Assembly: GCA_949752745.1 (NCBI GenBank)
Contig: OX457025.1
Coordinates: 52,287,098-52,351,097, forward strand
Length of the DNA stretch: 64,000 bases
From: Protula sp. h YS-2021
Lineage: Eukaryota > Annelida > Polychaeta > Sabellida > Serpulidae
Direction of reading: 5' to 3'
A model generated the notes under the pieces. The model was not told the DNA's origin and searched no databases. It was given only the letters and a program-made list of their open reading frames with translations. Position numbers and translations under genes: made by a program. Positions 15,631-26,245 of the stretch are shown piece by piece; position 1 is the first letter of the stretch, and each line of letters begins with the position of its first letter.

Positions 15631-15747
15631 AGGGGGGGGGGGGGGGGTCGGTCCATAGTATGTCCTGGGGGGGGTCGGTCCATAGTATGTCCTGAGGGGA
15701 GGGGGGGGTCAGTCCCGAATGCTGCCTGGGGGGGGGGGGGGGGAGGT
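15631..15747. repeat. G-tract repeats
   Basis: Long G runs alternate with TCGGTCCATAGTATGTCCTG units. They could form G-quadruplexes on the plus strand or mark a slippage-prone region. Confidence 0.7.
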
Positions 15748-15851
15748 CATCACTTTTTAGGGTCTGTTGCCGATTGACTTCGGAAATGAAAGCTTGACTT
15801 CATTGACTTCGACGATCATCGACTGAAACCCTAGGAAGCCGCCACACAGCA

Positions 15852-15950
15852 TGACCTCATTATAACCTCATTATGACCTCATTATCACCTCATTATGACC
15901 TCATTATGACCTCAGTATGACCTCAGTATGACCTCATTATGACGTCATGG
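15852..15950. repeat. 11-bp tandem array of TGACCTCATTA, nine units
   Basis: TGACCT half-sites recur every 11 bases, leaving 5-base gaps; the last unit reads TGACGTCA. In the opposite orientation the units are AGGTCA direct repeats with 5-bp spacing (DR5). Confidence 0.85.
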
Positions 15951-15978
15951 ATGGCCGCGCCTATCCTAACGCTTATCA

Positions 15979-16090
15979 TGACGTCACTTCCGGTCCAGAC
16001 AGCACTTCCGGTCTAGACAGCACTTCCGGTCCAGACAACACTTCCGGTCCAGACGCTATGACGTCACTTCCAGACAGTATGACGTCATCA
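15979..16090. promoter_or_regulatory. ETS/CRE motif array next to the right terminus
   Basis: TGACGTCACTTCCGG (15979-15993) is followed by four 18-bp units containing CACTTCCGGTC (15985-16056) and two more TGACGTCA palindromes (16059-16066 and 16080-16087). Similar arrays close both ends of the second element. Confidence 0.7.
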
Positions 16091-16121
16091 AGTGGCGTGA
16101 AACTGTCCTTTTCACCCTACT
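16063..16121 (-). repeat. Polinton right terminal inverted repeat, outer block
   Basis: This is a 59-bp exact inverted match to 147-205. It follows an array of ETS-like and CRE motifs and ends in CCCTACT. Confidence 0.9.
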
Positions 16122-16127
16122 CGTGTG
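16122..16127. repeat. Polinton target-site duplication, right copy
   Basis: CGTGTG lies directly after the last terminal base and is identical to 141-146. On the minus strand it reads CACACG, 8 bases downstream of a splice donor. Confidence 0.9.
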
Positions 16128-16135
16128 ATACTCAC

Positions 16136-16239
16136 TCGAAGCAATGCGCGGCGGAAACGACCCACTGCGGCGCGACCAGTGTTCCTCCGCACAGGTGCTC
16201 GAATGTGGACGAGTTTTCTTTCTTCAGCATCATGCTCAC
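16136..16239 (-). CDS. Trypsin-like serine protease, exon with the catalytic His
   Basis: Host gene of the S1 (chymotrypsin/trypsin) family, coding on the minus strand. The 104-bp exon starts after a TAG acceptor (phase 0) and ends before a GTGAGTAT donor. It encodes [20 protein letters not shown], with the conserved CGG, the WV-SAAHC motif and the catalytic His. It follows the exon at 17457-17633 in phase. The next intron contains the whole Polinton, inserted 8 bases after this donor. The exons carrying the catalytic Asp and Ser must lie left of position 1. Confidence 0.9.
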
Positions 16240-17456
16240 CTAGCGCAATAGCAAGCGGGCAAGAAAGAATCTCCAATTTCGTGATGCATTAAGGCTTGTT
16301 TTGGAGCTATTATTATACAGTAATCTGTCTGTTTAGATCTTGGTCTTCCACTCCCTATCCCCGTTTCCCCTACCCCTACCATATGCTGGCCATATAAAAA
16401 TATGTTACCATGCATCAAAAGCTAAACCACACCCTGCGATTCCTGTGCAACATATATTTTGTTTAATAGCTGATGCAGCACAACTGTCATTTCTGAAACA
16501 AAGTCACAAGTGTAGCAAAATGTGTGATCCAAATTTTTGGTTGCAATGTAAACATATGTGGTATGATGACATGTTTGCTAAACCATCAAATATATTTTCA
16601 TATGGTCAACAATTGCTCATGTGATCAACAGATGTTAATAATTTAATGGACATGTTTCATTACATAATGAACATGTGTGGCGAATAACTGTGATAACTCC
16701 ACAAAATTTAACATGATACTATTAATCATTTAAAACTATGCTTGAACATTATTTTGGATGCTATCCATGACGTACGTGCTTTATTTATGGCCCCTTACAG
16801 CAGTGTTGTCATGTTTTCAAAAGCAAATCTACGTTTTATGCACATCAAAGGCCCGCTGTATTGGCTTTGGACATGCTATTAAATTAGAATATTCAGTGTG
16901 CGCATGTAAATTACATGAATTGAAACTGGAACCTACTGTTTTGTGCAGTGCTTAGTGCCATTTTATTAAATTAAATTTCAAAGTACATTAGAACCCCAAA
17001 ATTTGTATACAAAAATATACATTTCCTAAACAGAAATACATTTACGTGAATAATTTGCTGCAGGAGAGGCCCATATGCAGCAGACATTCATTTTGACTTT
17101 CAAATTGCGTACTAGGCGTGATAAGGGCGTAATGAGTTTGCCACCTTTACACGGTTTTTGTTGGACAAAAATAAGTCAGCATTTAACAATGGGAGCAGGA
17201 CAGGACGTACCTTAACGATTCAACTAAAAATAGAATCGAATCACGTTAAAGAACGATGCATCAATGGATCCTGCACCGAAGCCCTAAGTGCAATTACTCC
17301 CTAGACATCGAGCTTAAAACGTTTCTTGTGACAACAATTTCTTGCTAAAACGTTTTCCGCAGTGAAGTTTGCACCGAAAACCTAAATGGATCAATTACCG
17401 ATGTAGGCTATATTAATACTTGCATTTTATAAGGTAATAGCGACACACAGACTTAC
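16240..17456 (-). other. Intron of the trypsin-like gene
   Basis: A 1.2-kb intron with donor GTAAGT (17456-17451) and acceptor TAG (16242-16240). I see no gene or repeat with clear identity in it. Confidence 0.75.
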
Positions 17457-17633
17457 CAGCCATGGCCACTCTCCGAACTGGGCCTCCTGACCGCCGACGA
17501 TACGCTTGCCGAGAGCATGGGAGGTGCGGTGATGCTCGTGGTAGCGCGACCTGCCGCACTGCTCAGCAACCGTTTCCAGCCCGTCACCGCCCCCTGGCGT
17601 AACAAGAAATAAAAGGCCTAAAAACATCCGCAT
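17457..17633 (-). CDS. Trypsin-like serine protease, first coding exon
   Basis: ATG 17633 starts a hydrophobic signal peptide (MRMFLGLLFLV) followed by a short pro-region with one Cys, the activation site KR|IVGG and the sequence FGEWPWL. The exon has 59 codons, ends in phase 0 at GTAAGT and joins the exon at 16136-16239 in frame, giving the usual WPWLVS block. The product is a secreted S1 protease zymogen. A further in-frame codon upstream (17645) is GTG and not used. The promoter is not obvious. Confidence 0.88.
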
Positions 17634-19400
17634 ACTTAATATCACTCCTGTCAGAAATAGGTGACCCCGAATTACAAACTGTGTCCTGTTTGGACTGCGT
17701 AAGAGAAGCAGTGCGTGAAAGGAAGGTGTGTGTTGTCATTACTTCGCACAAGAGAACAGGAGAGCATCTATCCAGCTTTGAGACGCTGAGGGGAATAATA
17801 TATCCTTTCATTCGCGCTTAATTACACTATGCTCTGTGAGGGCCAACAAATAGCAAGAGTGAACAACGATGTGCAACGTGTGTTGTCATGAGCCGCGTCT
17901 GCTTCAAATTAATGTATTAATGTGTTTCATTATATGCTTACGTAAGTAAACAATAACGTAATTATATTACTGTGAGAGAAATTACTTTATAATTACATGT
18001 TTAATGAATGTCGATTCTTGCTGACACAAATGAAGGTGCCAGTTATAAGCACAGACCTCACTGACAAGGCGTCTCGTCACCAAAAATGAAACCTGCGCAC
18101 TCAGTCTTCAGAGAAATTAACTACACGTTTATGTTTGTTTGTTTGTTTTTGGCACTACATCTCCACCTGACATCGATTCCCTTAATATGGGTCGAGACCA
18201 GGGACATTTGCTAACATTAAAAATTATAGTGTTTGCTTCCACCAATCAGAAGTGATCATTAGTTCAAGTGTAAGCACCATGCTTTGTTTGTCAAGGGAAG
18301 ACGCAGTGGGCGCTATTTTTTTTAAATTCTGTGACAGATGATCTAACCCATTGTATTCGCTTGATCACTGCGCTGCAGGATCACGGCATAAAATGTGCCC
18401 AGCAGACTTCCAGTAATATCGCTTACTAGTTGGGTGAAAATGGGGACTGGAAATACGTTAGTATAAATGATAGAACAAAACTCATTTTCGCTCAGGAAAA
18501 GGAGGGGAGGGGGGAGTCAAAGCGGCATCTAGAACAGAATGTCTCTTCTAAATACGTTGGTATAAATTATAGAAAAACTGTGATGATTCGTTGGTGATGT
18601 TACAATGTGCAAATGCTCCAAAAACGCCTTAGATGGGTCAAAGGTCATTGTGAAAAAGATGGTGGGTTCGGACATGGCAGCTTCAAAAGCGAACCTTAAA
18701 ACTACTGGATCGCTTTCAGCCATCTTTTCTACATATTGCTCAGCAAGACTTCGATTGTAAATTGCTAAATTGTAAATATCTTGATTTGTTGACTAAAAGA
18801 AAAAAAGAATAGGTTTTTTACTTTTAGTTTTTTTTAAACAAGCTATAAATTAAACACGTAACATTCCACGAAAAAATTAAAACACCTTAAGTTACTTTAA
18901 ACATTTTTAAACAAACTTCACTACATTACATTCAATAAAATTAATTAAACTTTTTTAAATTCAATTAAATAAATTCAGCCATTAAAAAAGAATGTCCAGA
19001 GACACAACAACGAGTCGTACCCAACGCAACGAGAGTAAACCACTTTACCATCTCATTGTTGCTTACAAAATCACACATTTAGCTGTTGTATAAGTAAAAT
19101 ATGACTGCACCAAAGATATTTTTCGGTAAGAAGGACCCCTGTTTGAATAAATTAGCTTCCTTCCCATCCTCAAACAACAAAATCTAGTTAATTTGGGGAT
19201 ACTTGTGTTAATGGTCCCTTGTTATTCTATTTTATTGCAAAGATAAAACGACAGGAATTCACTACGACTAAAGCAACTGTCGTATTTTTCTTTAGATCAA
19301 AAGATCAAAAGGGAGGGGAAGGAGAGTCGACAAAGAGATGTTAGATTCAACTACTGCCCCACAGAAATTGTAGATATATGGAAAGTATATATAGCAAAAT
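17634..19400. other. Intergenic host DNA, no recognised gene
   Basis: This is the upstream region of the trypsin-like gene. It contains an A/T-rich stretch and a short open frame on the minus strand (18529-18723) that I do not recognise. There is no clear repeat or RNA gene. Confidence 0.4.
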
Positions 19401-19419
19401 ATACATATTTCTGACAATT

Positions 19420-20340
19420 TTCAAAGTCTCGTCGTTATGGCTCTTTTCAGCCGATCACGAAAAAGTACTTTTCCGGGAGATGACCGTTTACAGATTCTAC
19501 AAGTATAATATAAAGAAGATCCAACCATAAACTGTAGGAGGAGAAGCATTTTGAAAAAAAGTTTCCAAAAATTTTCAAGTGCCGTCTTTTCGGCCGATCG
19601 CAAAATGAAGTAATTTTCCGATAACGGACTGTCTAGGGATTGTACGCGTATAATATCAAGATGATACAACCAAAACTGTAGGAAATGTTGCATTTTAAAT
19701 TCCGAGTTGCATTTTAAAGTCCGCTTATTTCGGCTTTTTCGGCTGATCGCGAAAAAAGTAATTTACCGATAGAGAACCACCTAGAGATTGCACATGTGTA
19801 ATACCAAGAGTATCCAACCAAAATTGTATGAGAAGATGCAATAAATAAAAGTTAAACAAAATTTTTTTGGCTTTTTTTTTTTGCCTATCGCGAAAGAAAA
19901 TAACTTTCCGGTAGAGGACTCTCTGGAGATTGTTCTTGTGTAATATTAAGAAGATGGAACCAAACTGTAGGAAGAGATGCATTTTGAAAAAAAAAATTAA
20001 AAAAATTTTCAAAGTGCCGTTATTTCGGCTTTTTTCGGCCTTTCCGGCTTTTTTCGGCCGATCGCGAATAAAGTAATTTACCGGTAGAGAACCACCTAGA
20101 GATTGTACCAACCAAGATCCAACCTAAATTGTAGGAGGAGATGCGTTTTGAGAAACATAATTGCAACAATTTATTTTTTGGCCAAAATGGTCAATTTTGG
20201 TCAAATGCCAAAAGTTTGTTCATGGCTGAGGAGGGACTTCCCCAAGGAACAATCGTGTGTAATATCAAAACGCTCCCCTGCTAGTTTTCGAGAAAACATG
20301 GTCTAACACATACACACACATGCATTTTGGAGATGCATTT
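19420..20340. repeat. Degenerate tandem repeat, about six units of 120-150 bp
   Basis: Recurring blocks read GGAGATGCATTTTGAAAA, GTTATTTCGGCTTTTTCGGC, CGATCGCGAAAAAAGTAA and AGAGATTGTACATGTGTAAT. The open frames over it on the minus strand are by-products of the repeat. Confidence 0.75.
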
Positions 20341-22490
20341 TGAAAAATGTTAACACACAAACACAAAGTGATTGCACAAGACCACCCGACAGAGTCGGCT
20401 GGTCTAAGAACACCTCACTACATTGTATTTAACAAAAACTTGAACATGTTAAACTTTTTTCAAGCAACTTAAACATGTTATTAGAAACGATTAATAGAGG
20501 TTCATAATGTCTATAGACAAAGTCTTTTACAACAAACCTAAAAAGCATGAGTTTTTTCATATTTTTCCAATAACCTCAACTATAAATTATACAAGTAACA
20601 TGTTTATTTATACATTACATCGATGCACTCATAAACGTACAAAACAAATGGTTATAATTGTTCGCACATACGATGTTTATACATATATTATCATCCATTC
20701 ACTCATACAATCACCAAAATGACATGATTGCTTATTTCGTAGTGCTGTAGTCCTGAAAAGGACTGGAACATTTTAGTTACATCCTACAAAAGACAGACAA
20801 ATGTTTTGCTTTTTGCACTTGGCAAAATGCTATTGCGCTGTCAAGATGTTTGTGCTCAGTGTTTTGTCGCAGAGGCACGTAAATTTCGTTGACGTCGGCG
20901 CTCCCAGACACTGTTAATGATGTTTGTTAACGCTTTGAGTGTTAGGTATAAGTACTTGGTAGAACGGACATTGTTTCTTCTGGAATATTGCTTATAAAAG
21001 AATTACTGGTCCTTCGTCAACCCTTCCATTTCAGACCTTGATGAGTTGGAAACGTCACAGTTTGTACATCATTCATGTTTACAGTTGACATAGCCGTCGC
21101 TGCATGTGGCACTTGTACTTCTACAGCTGGCAGTTGCGGTCCTGGGTGTTGTGCTTCTCTCCTCTTCTGAGGCTGATCTGAAGTCCTCTAAATTGATCTG
21201 CAGCGTTTGGCAGCGGCGGCTACAGAGCCAGCGAAATGATCAGTTTCAATCTCTTCATTCTGACTGAGTAATCAGTTTACTTCTTGAAATTCCTCCTTTA
21301 AACTAAATTTTGAAACTCTGAACGGTTGGTAGTAAGCACGATTCTATCATTCTTTGACTAGGTGTGCCTCTGGCACCGTTGAGGAATTAGGAATGTTTCA
21401 ATTCTTGCTTCCATTTTTTACACGTTCAACACTTTAAATGAACACTGCACTGCCTTATATATAAGAGAGCTTTAGAAGCCAAAAACGGAAATGCCCTTAT
21501 TTGGTCATAATATCTTCACCCATCTAATGATCTTCAGAAGCCAAAAAATATGCCCTTATTTGGATATATCAAAATATGCCCTTGTTTGGTTATAACTGTT
21601 CACTCGTACCACGTTTATGAACATGTGGGCATTATGATACATACACTCGTGTACACTGGTATGCTGGTGAGCATGAGAGGTTAAAAGCATGAGCTTATTT
21701 GGTTAAAATTATCATGGCCGTGCGCGCATGATCACACATACACTCGTATATAAGGTATATGTAGATGAACTTTCGTACCATGTCTAAAATCTGTCTAAAA
21801 ACTTCCGCCTGAAGATAAAAAAACTCTTCACTAGGACGAACTCACATAATTCATTCACTCGAAAACAGTCGAGCGCACATTATCATTCATTCGAACATTC
21901 TCGTACGAAGCTAAAAGAACTGTTCAAAAACACTTTCGTACGAAGTAAAAACAAAAGAGCGCACAAAATCACACGCATATATCCGTATACAGGTGAGTAC
22001 GGGGTATATTTTCTTTTTTTATCATGACGCAGTTGCTTATTTCATAGTGTAGTAGCCCTGGAAATGACTGTTATATGTTACGTTTTGCCTCTGAAGGACA
22101 GACAAATCACGAGTGTCACCGGAACAATTCACATTCTTCATCCCAATCTTCTTCAGCATAAACTGTATCTTGAAGGTATTATTAAGTTCTGCACTTTTTT
22201 CATGCGGCCATGCCGAAACACACTGTAGAAACAATATGTCTTGATTACCGAAAGATATGAACTTGTAATATATGGAAACGTTATAACTGTTCCACTTCAT
22301 TTTTAAAAGCAAATATTTCGCTAAGCAAAAACTTATGTACTGTACTCGCATACTGGTAAGCTTAAGAAGGGATAAAATATGGCCTTATTTGGTTATAATT
22401 CGCATTTGGTTATAACGCGCATTTTGTGAGCATGCGCATATACATTCGCACATAAGGCGTATTGGGCTTTCATTCAACATCCAGAAATCG
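20341..22490. other. Intergenic DNA with a duplicated segment
   Basis: About 100 bp at 20720-20830 and 22022-22120 are diverged copies (TTGCTTATTTCRTAGTG, ACAGACAAAT). Short ATGCCCTTATTTGG repeats occur at 21480-21720 and 22375-22440. No gene is recognised. Confidence 0.45.
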
Positions 22491-22497
22491 CAAGAAG

Positions 22498-22641
22498 ATG
22501 GCAAAACAACCATTCATGTTTGTGAATGAAGCAGTGGTGATCAACAGGCTAGGGAGGCTGAATAAGTCTCCAATGCCAGAAGACATCATTGATATTGAAA
22601 CAGGCATGAGCAGCGGGAGACTGGCGCTGTCGCTAAAATGA
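22498..22641 (+). CDS. Short unrecognised ORF (47 aa)
   Basis: ATG 22498 opens a frame with balanced composition (MAKQPFMFVNEAVVINRLGR, then SPMPEDIIDIETG), which reads more like protein than its surroundings. It could be a fragment of a mobile-element gene. I do not recognise it. Confidence 0.25.
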   Translation: MAKQPFMFVNEAVVINRLGRLNKSPMPEDIIDIETGMSSGRLALSLK

Positions 22642-22799
22642 ATCTTCTTGTGGCATATATTTCTAGAAAGTGGAGGGGAAAAGATACGGGCATGGACCAT
22701 TGCAAGCTGTTTGGTTTCAATATACGGAAGCAGGGGATTTTGAACATACAATGAGGACCCACCTCCAGATGGAATTGCACAACCTTCACCAATGGAAGC

Positions 22800-24317
22800 G
22801 GCAGTGAACCGCCAGTGGGTATTCTATCATGTTAATGCCATCTGTTGCATGCTTTCACCATATCCATGCAACGGACCTGTTTCACGGCCACAAGGCATGA
22901 AACGGGCCCGTTTCACGGGTACGAGGCATGAAGATAGCCTTTCCAATCCTAGCTGTGCTTTTAACCTTTCTATGCAGAAATTGTTTCCGCATGCCTATAA
23001 ATTTGAAAAAAGAAACTTTTTGAAGAAAATTGTACCAGTCCCCCCTAAAAATAGAACACTTTGCATTATAATTAAAATCGAAACAACATCTGCACGGGTG
23101 GGGGGTATGAAACGGGCCCGCTGCATGGTCAGAGGGCATGCAGAGAGCCTTTCCAATGTAAAGCTCAAAAAGAAACATTGGAAACAACATCTGCATTGGT
23201 GGAGCTATGAAACTTGCTTACATCTTTACACTTTTCGAAAGGGCTGTTTTCACTCCCAATCCCGTGCCAATACCCTTTCCCGAAATCTGCTGGTAGAAAA
23301 CACCATAATAAACACAAATTTTCTCGGAAAGCATATCGGCATGTTCGTTTGTCCGGCTGTCCGTTTGTCCGACTGACCCTTTACCAGTCTGCCGTGGTGT
23401 GTGTGTGTGGAGAGAGAGTAAGAAAAACGAGTTGTTGCCTGCCTTGGTGTTATGTGTGTTTGTGGAGAGAGAAAGCCAAAAGAACAGTTGTTGCCGTGAT
23501 GCGTGGAGAAAGAGTTAGAAAAAAGTTGCCGTCTGGGTTAAAAATACCTGTGAGGCTTAATGAAACGCTAACTCTGCCGTGTATGCTGGTATATGTGTGT
23601 GGAGAGAGAGAGAGAGGAAAAAAATGACTGCCCATTTGTCCAGCAGTCAGTTTGTCCGGCTGTCCGTTTGCCCGGCTGCCCGTTTGTCCGACTGACCCTT
23701 TACCAGTCTGCCGTGGTGTGTGTGTGGAGCGAGAAAGCAAAAAAAGAGTTGTTGCTTGTATACATAGAGTGGCTATCCTCGCAGTATACGCCTGCGGTGC
23801 GGCTGGCCCCGGGGGCTTAAAGGTCGATTGGCGGGGGGGGGGGGGGGGGGTCGACCCTGGAGTTGTTGCCTTTATATGCGGTGGTGTGATGCGTTTGTGG
23901 AGAGAGAGAGCTCTCTGGGTTAAAAATAACTAGGCTTAATGAAACTCTGTCATTGGTTGCTCATTTTTAATTTTACGATGGCCCGGTTGATCCTTTTTTA
24001 CGGAGGCCCATTTGCCCCGGCTGCCCATTTACCCCGGCTGCCCATTAGTCTGGCTGCCCGTTTAACCGTCTGAATGGCTGCCCACTATCCCTAGAACGTC
24101 ATTATGACGTTCATATGACGTTCATATGATGTCACTGTTTTACTATCCCCATGGGGGTTCCAAAACAATGACGTCACTGTTTTAGAAACCCTATTATGTA
24201 TGTTTTAGAAACCCCATTATATATGTTTTAAAAACCCCATTATTCAACTACTACAGTGTTCTAGAACACACATTGGTGTTTCGGAACAGTGTTCTAGAAC
24301 ACCCATGGGTGTTTTTG
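22800..24317. repeat. Mixed dispersed and tandem repeats
   Basis: Copies of a GAAACGGGCCCG...GCATG...GAGCCTTTCCAAT segment (22890-23160; a relative is at 30680-30760), then duplicated blocks with GTCCGGCTGYCCGTTTGTCCGACTGACCC (23345 and 23655), GTGTGTGTGGAGAGAG microsatellite, a G tract (23834-23850) and palindromic GTTCTAGAACAC / CCCATGGG repeats (24250-24317). Confidence 0.6.
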
Positions 24318-24442
24318 GAACACCCATGGGTGTTCTAGAACACTGTTCCAAAACACCCATTGGTGTTCTGGAACAAATGGGCGTTCTGGAACAATGTTCC
24401 AAACGCATTTCCATAATAGTGCTATGGGGATTTGAAAAATTT
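24318..24442 (+). repeat. 125-bp direct repeat flanking the second element, left copy
   Basis: Exact match to 29573-29697. It abuts the first base of the palindromic element and contains CCCATGGG and GTTCTAGAAC palindromes. Confidence 0.9.
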
Positions 24443-24536
24443 GTAGGGTGAAAACGCCGGAATCACCGCACTTTGTGACGTCATACTGTCTGGAAGTGAC
24501 GTCATCATGTCTGGAATTGACGTCATCATGTCTGGA

Positions 24537-24551
24537 CCGGAAGTGACGTCA
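24537..24551 (+). promoter_or_regulatory. Composite ETS-CRE motif
   Basis: CCGGAAGTGACGTCA. Its inverted copy is at 29463-29477, and a third is at 15979-15993 in the Polinton. Further TGACGTCA sites are at 24477, 24498 and 24520. Confidence 0.6.
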
Positions 24552-24719
24552 TAGTGTCTGTTTGTTTCTATCTGCTTGAGTTTTTGGATGGAGCGCGCGC
24601 GCGTGTTGGGATGATGAAGGGTAAACGTCAGAGCAGAGTGTGCGTAAACGAAACGTCATTTTGTTTTCGTAATTTGAAATAACGGACTTCCGTTGAAGTG
24701 TGGAACTTTGCATATTTGT

Positions 24720-25500
24720 AACATGTCGCCATTTTAACTGTGTAAAAAGTGAAAAAGTGGGATAACTTTCGTTATACTTGGTCGATTTACATGAAAATTT
24801 CACTGTTTGATTCAGTTTTATATCTAGTTTTGTTATAAAGTGGTCACAGGCTATTTGCGCAGCTGGCTGTATGCATAATGTGACATGCAGCCATTTTAAC
24901 TTTGTAAAAGTGAAAAAGTGGGATAACTTTCGCTATAGTTGACGGATTTGCATGAAAATTTCACTGTTTGATTCAGTTTTATGTAAAGTTTTAACATTAA
25001 GTGGTCACGGGCTATTTACACCGGTGGCTGTATGCATAATGTGACATGCCGCCATTTTAACTTTGTAAAAAGTGAAAAAGTGGGATAACTTTCGCTATAG
25101 TTGACGGATTTGCATGAAAATTTCACTGTTTGATTCAGTTTTATATCTAGTTTTGTTATAAAGTGGTCACAGGCTATTTACACCGGTGGCTGTATGCATT
25201 TTTGTAACATGCCGCCATTTTAACCTTGTAAAAAGTGGAAAATTGGCATAACTTTCGCTATAGTTGGTCGATTTGCATGAAACTTTCACTGTTTGGTTCA
25301 GTTTTATATCTAGTTTTTGTTATAATGTAGTCATGGGCTATTTGCGCAGCTGGCTGTAGGCATAATTTGACATTCGCCATTTTAACTTTTTAAAAAGTGG
25401 AAAAGTGTAATAACTTTCGTTATGGTTAACCGATTTGAATGAAAATTTCACCATTGAATTCAGTTTGATGTCTTAGTTTTACAGTAGTTTGTGCATAGGT
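24720..25500 (+). repeat. 162-bp satellite, five units (left arm)
   Basis: Units contain GGATAACTTTCGCTATAGTT, ATTTTCACTGTTTGATTCAG and GCCGCCATTTTAAC, at about 24763, 24921, 25083, 25243 and 25410. Confidence 0.85.
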
Positions 25501-25566
25501 GGGTTATTGGAATGGCGCGCGCCCACCATTCAAACATGTGTTTGAATTATTTTTTTTACGTCAAAC

Positions 25567-26060
25567 TATTGTTCAACAAGTTGTTTAGCAATTGTACAAC
25601 AATTGTTTAACAAGCTGTTGTTCAACATGTTCAACATGTTGTTGAACATGTTCAACAACATGTTCAACATGTTCAACAACATGTTTAACAAGTTGAACAT
25701 GTTCAACATGTTCAACAACATGTTCAACATGTTCAACAACATGTTCAACATGTTCAACATGTTCAGCAACATGTTCAACATGTTCAACATGTTCAACATG
25801 TTGTTGCACAAGTTGAACATGTTGAACATGTTGAACATGTTGTTGAACTCAACAACATGTTTAACAAGTTGAACATGTTCAACATGTTCAACAACATGTT
25901 CAACATGTTCAACAACATGTTCAACATGTTCAACATGTTCAGCAACATGTTCAACATGTTCAACATGTTGTTGCACAAGTTGAACATGTTCAACATATTC
26001 AGCAACATGTTGAATATGTTCAACTTTTTCAACAACATGCTGTTTAACAAACTGTTCAAC
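25567..26060. repeat. GAACATGTT minisatellite, left
   Basis: 9-bp units (TTGAACATG / CAACATGTT) with interspersed TGTTGCACAAG and TGTTTAACAAG variants. Long open frames over it are repeat artefacts. Many GAACATGTTC palindromes are present. Confidence 0.9.
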
Positions 26061-26245
26061 AAGTTGTAGTTCAAGCAAAGAAAAAACAAGACATATGTTG
26101 AATAGGTTTATTAATACATTTAAATACATTTAAATACACTTAAATACACTTAAATACACTTAAATATATACAGCTTAAATCTATAACAATATTATAACAT
26201 TTATAGATTTACAAAGTCTTTATTATAATGTTTAGTCAAATAAGT

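Larger units (their letters stand above)
147..16121 (+). mobile_element. Maverick/Polinton (adintovirus-like) element, nearly complete
   Basis: A 15,975-bp self-synthesising DNA transposon or endogenous virus. Its ends are AGTAGGGTGAAAA... and the reverse complement, and the host hexamer CGTGTG is duplicated on both sides (141-146 and 16122-16127); 6-bp duplications and AG/CT ends are typical of Polintons. The hallmark genes are present: RVE integrase with chromodomain, HerA/FtsK-type ATPase, adenain-like protease, double jelly-roll major capsid, minor capsid and protein-primed family B polymerase. Plus-strand genes (377-8929) and minus-strand genes (9229-14376) converge on a repeat-rich spacer. 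Three genes carry single frame breaks (NADAR, a PC4-like gene, polymerase); the capsid, ATPase, integrase and protease genes are open throughout. The copy is therefore young or only mildly decayed. Confidence 0.95.
24443..26040 (+). repeat. Left inverted arm of the second element
   Basis: It pairs with the reverse complement of about 27465-29572. The order from the end is: CRE/ETS array (24476-24560), five satellite units (24720-25500), a GCGCGCGC...TTCAAACATGTGTTTGAAT block and the minisatellite. Confidence 0.85.

Noticed and set aside
22037..22351. Minus-strand 104-codon frame as a gene
   Set aside because: It lies over a duplicated non-coding segment (compare 20720-20830) and shows no recognisable domain.
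24443..24452. A 6-bp target duplication for the palindromic element
   Set aside because: The bases outside the two ends (AAATTT on the left, GAACAC on the right) do not match; only the 125-bp repeat is shared.
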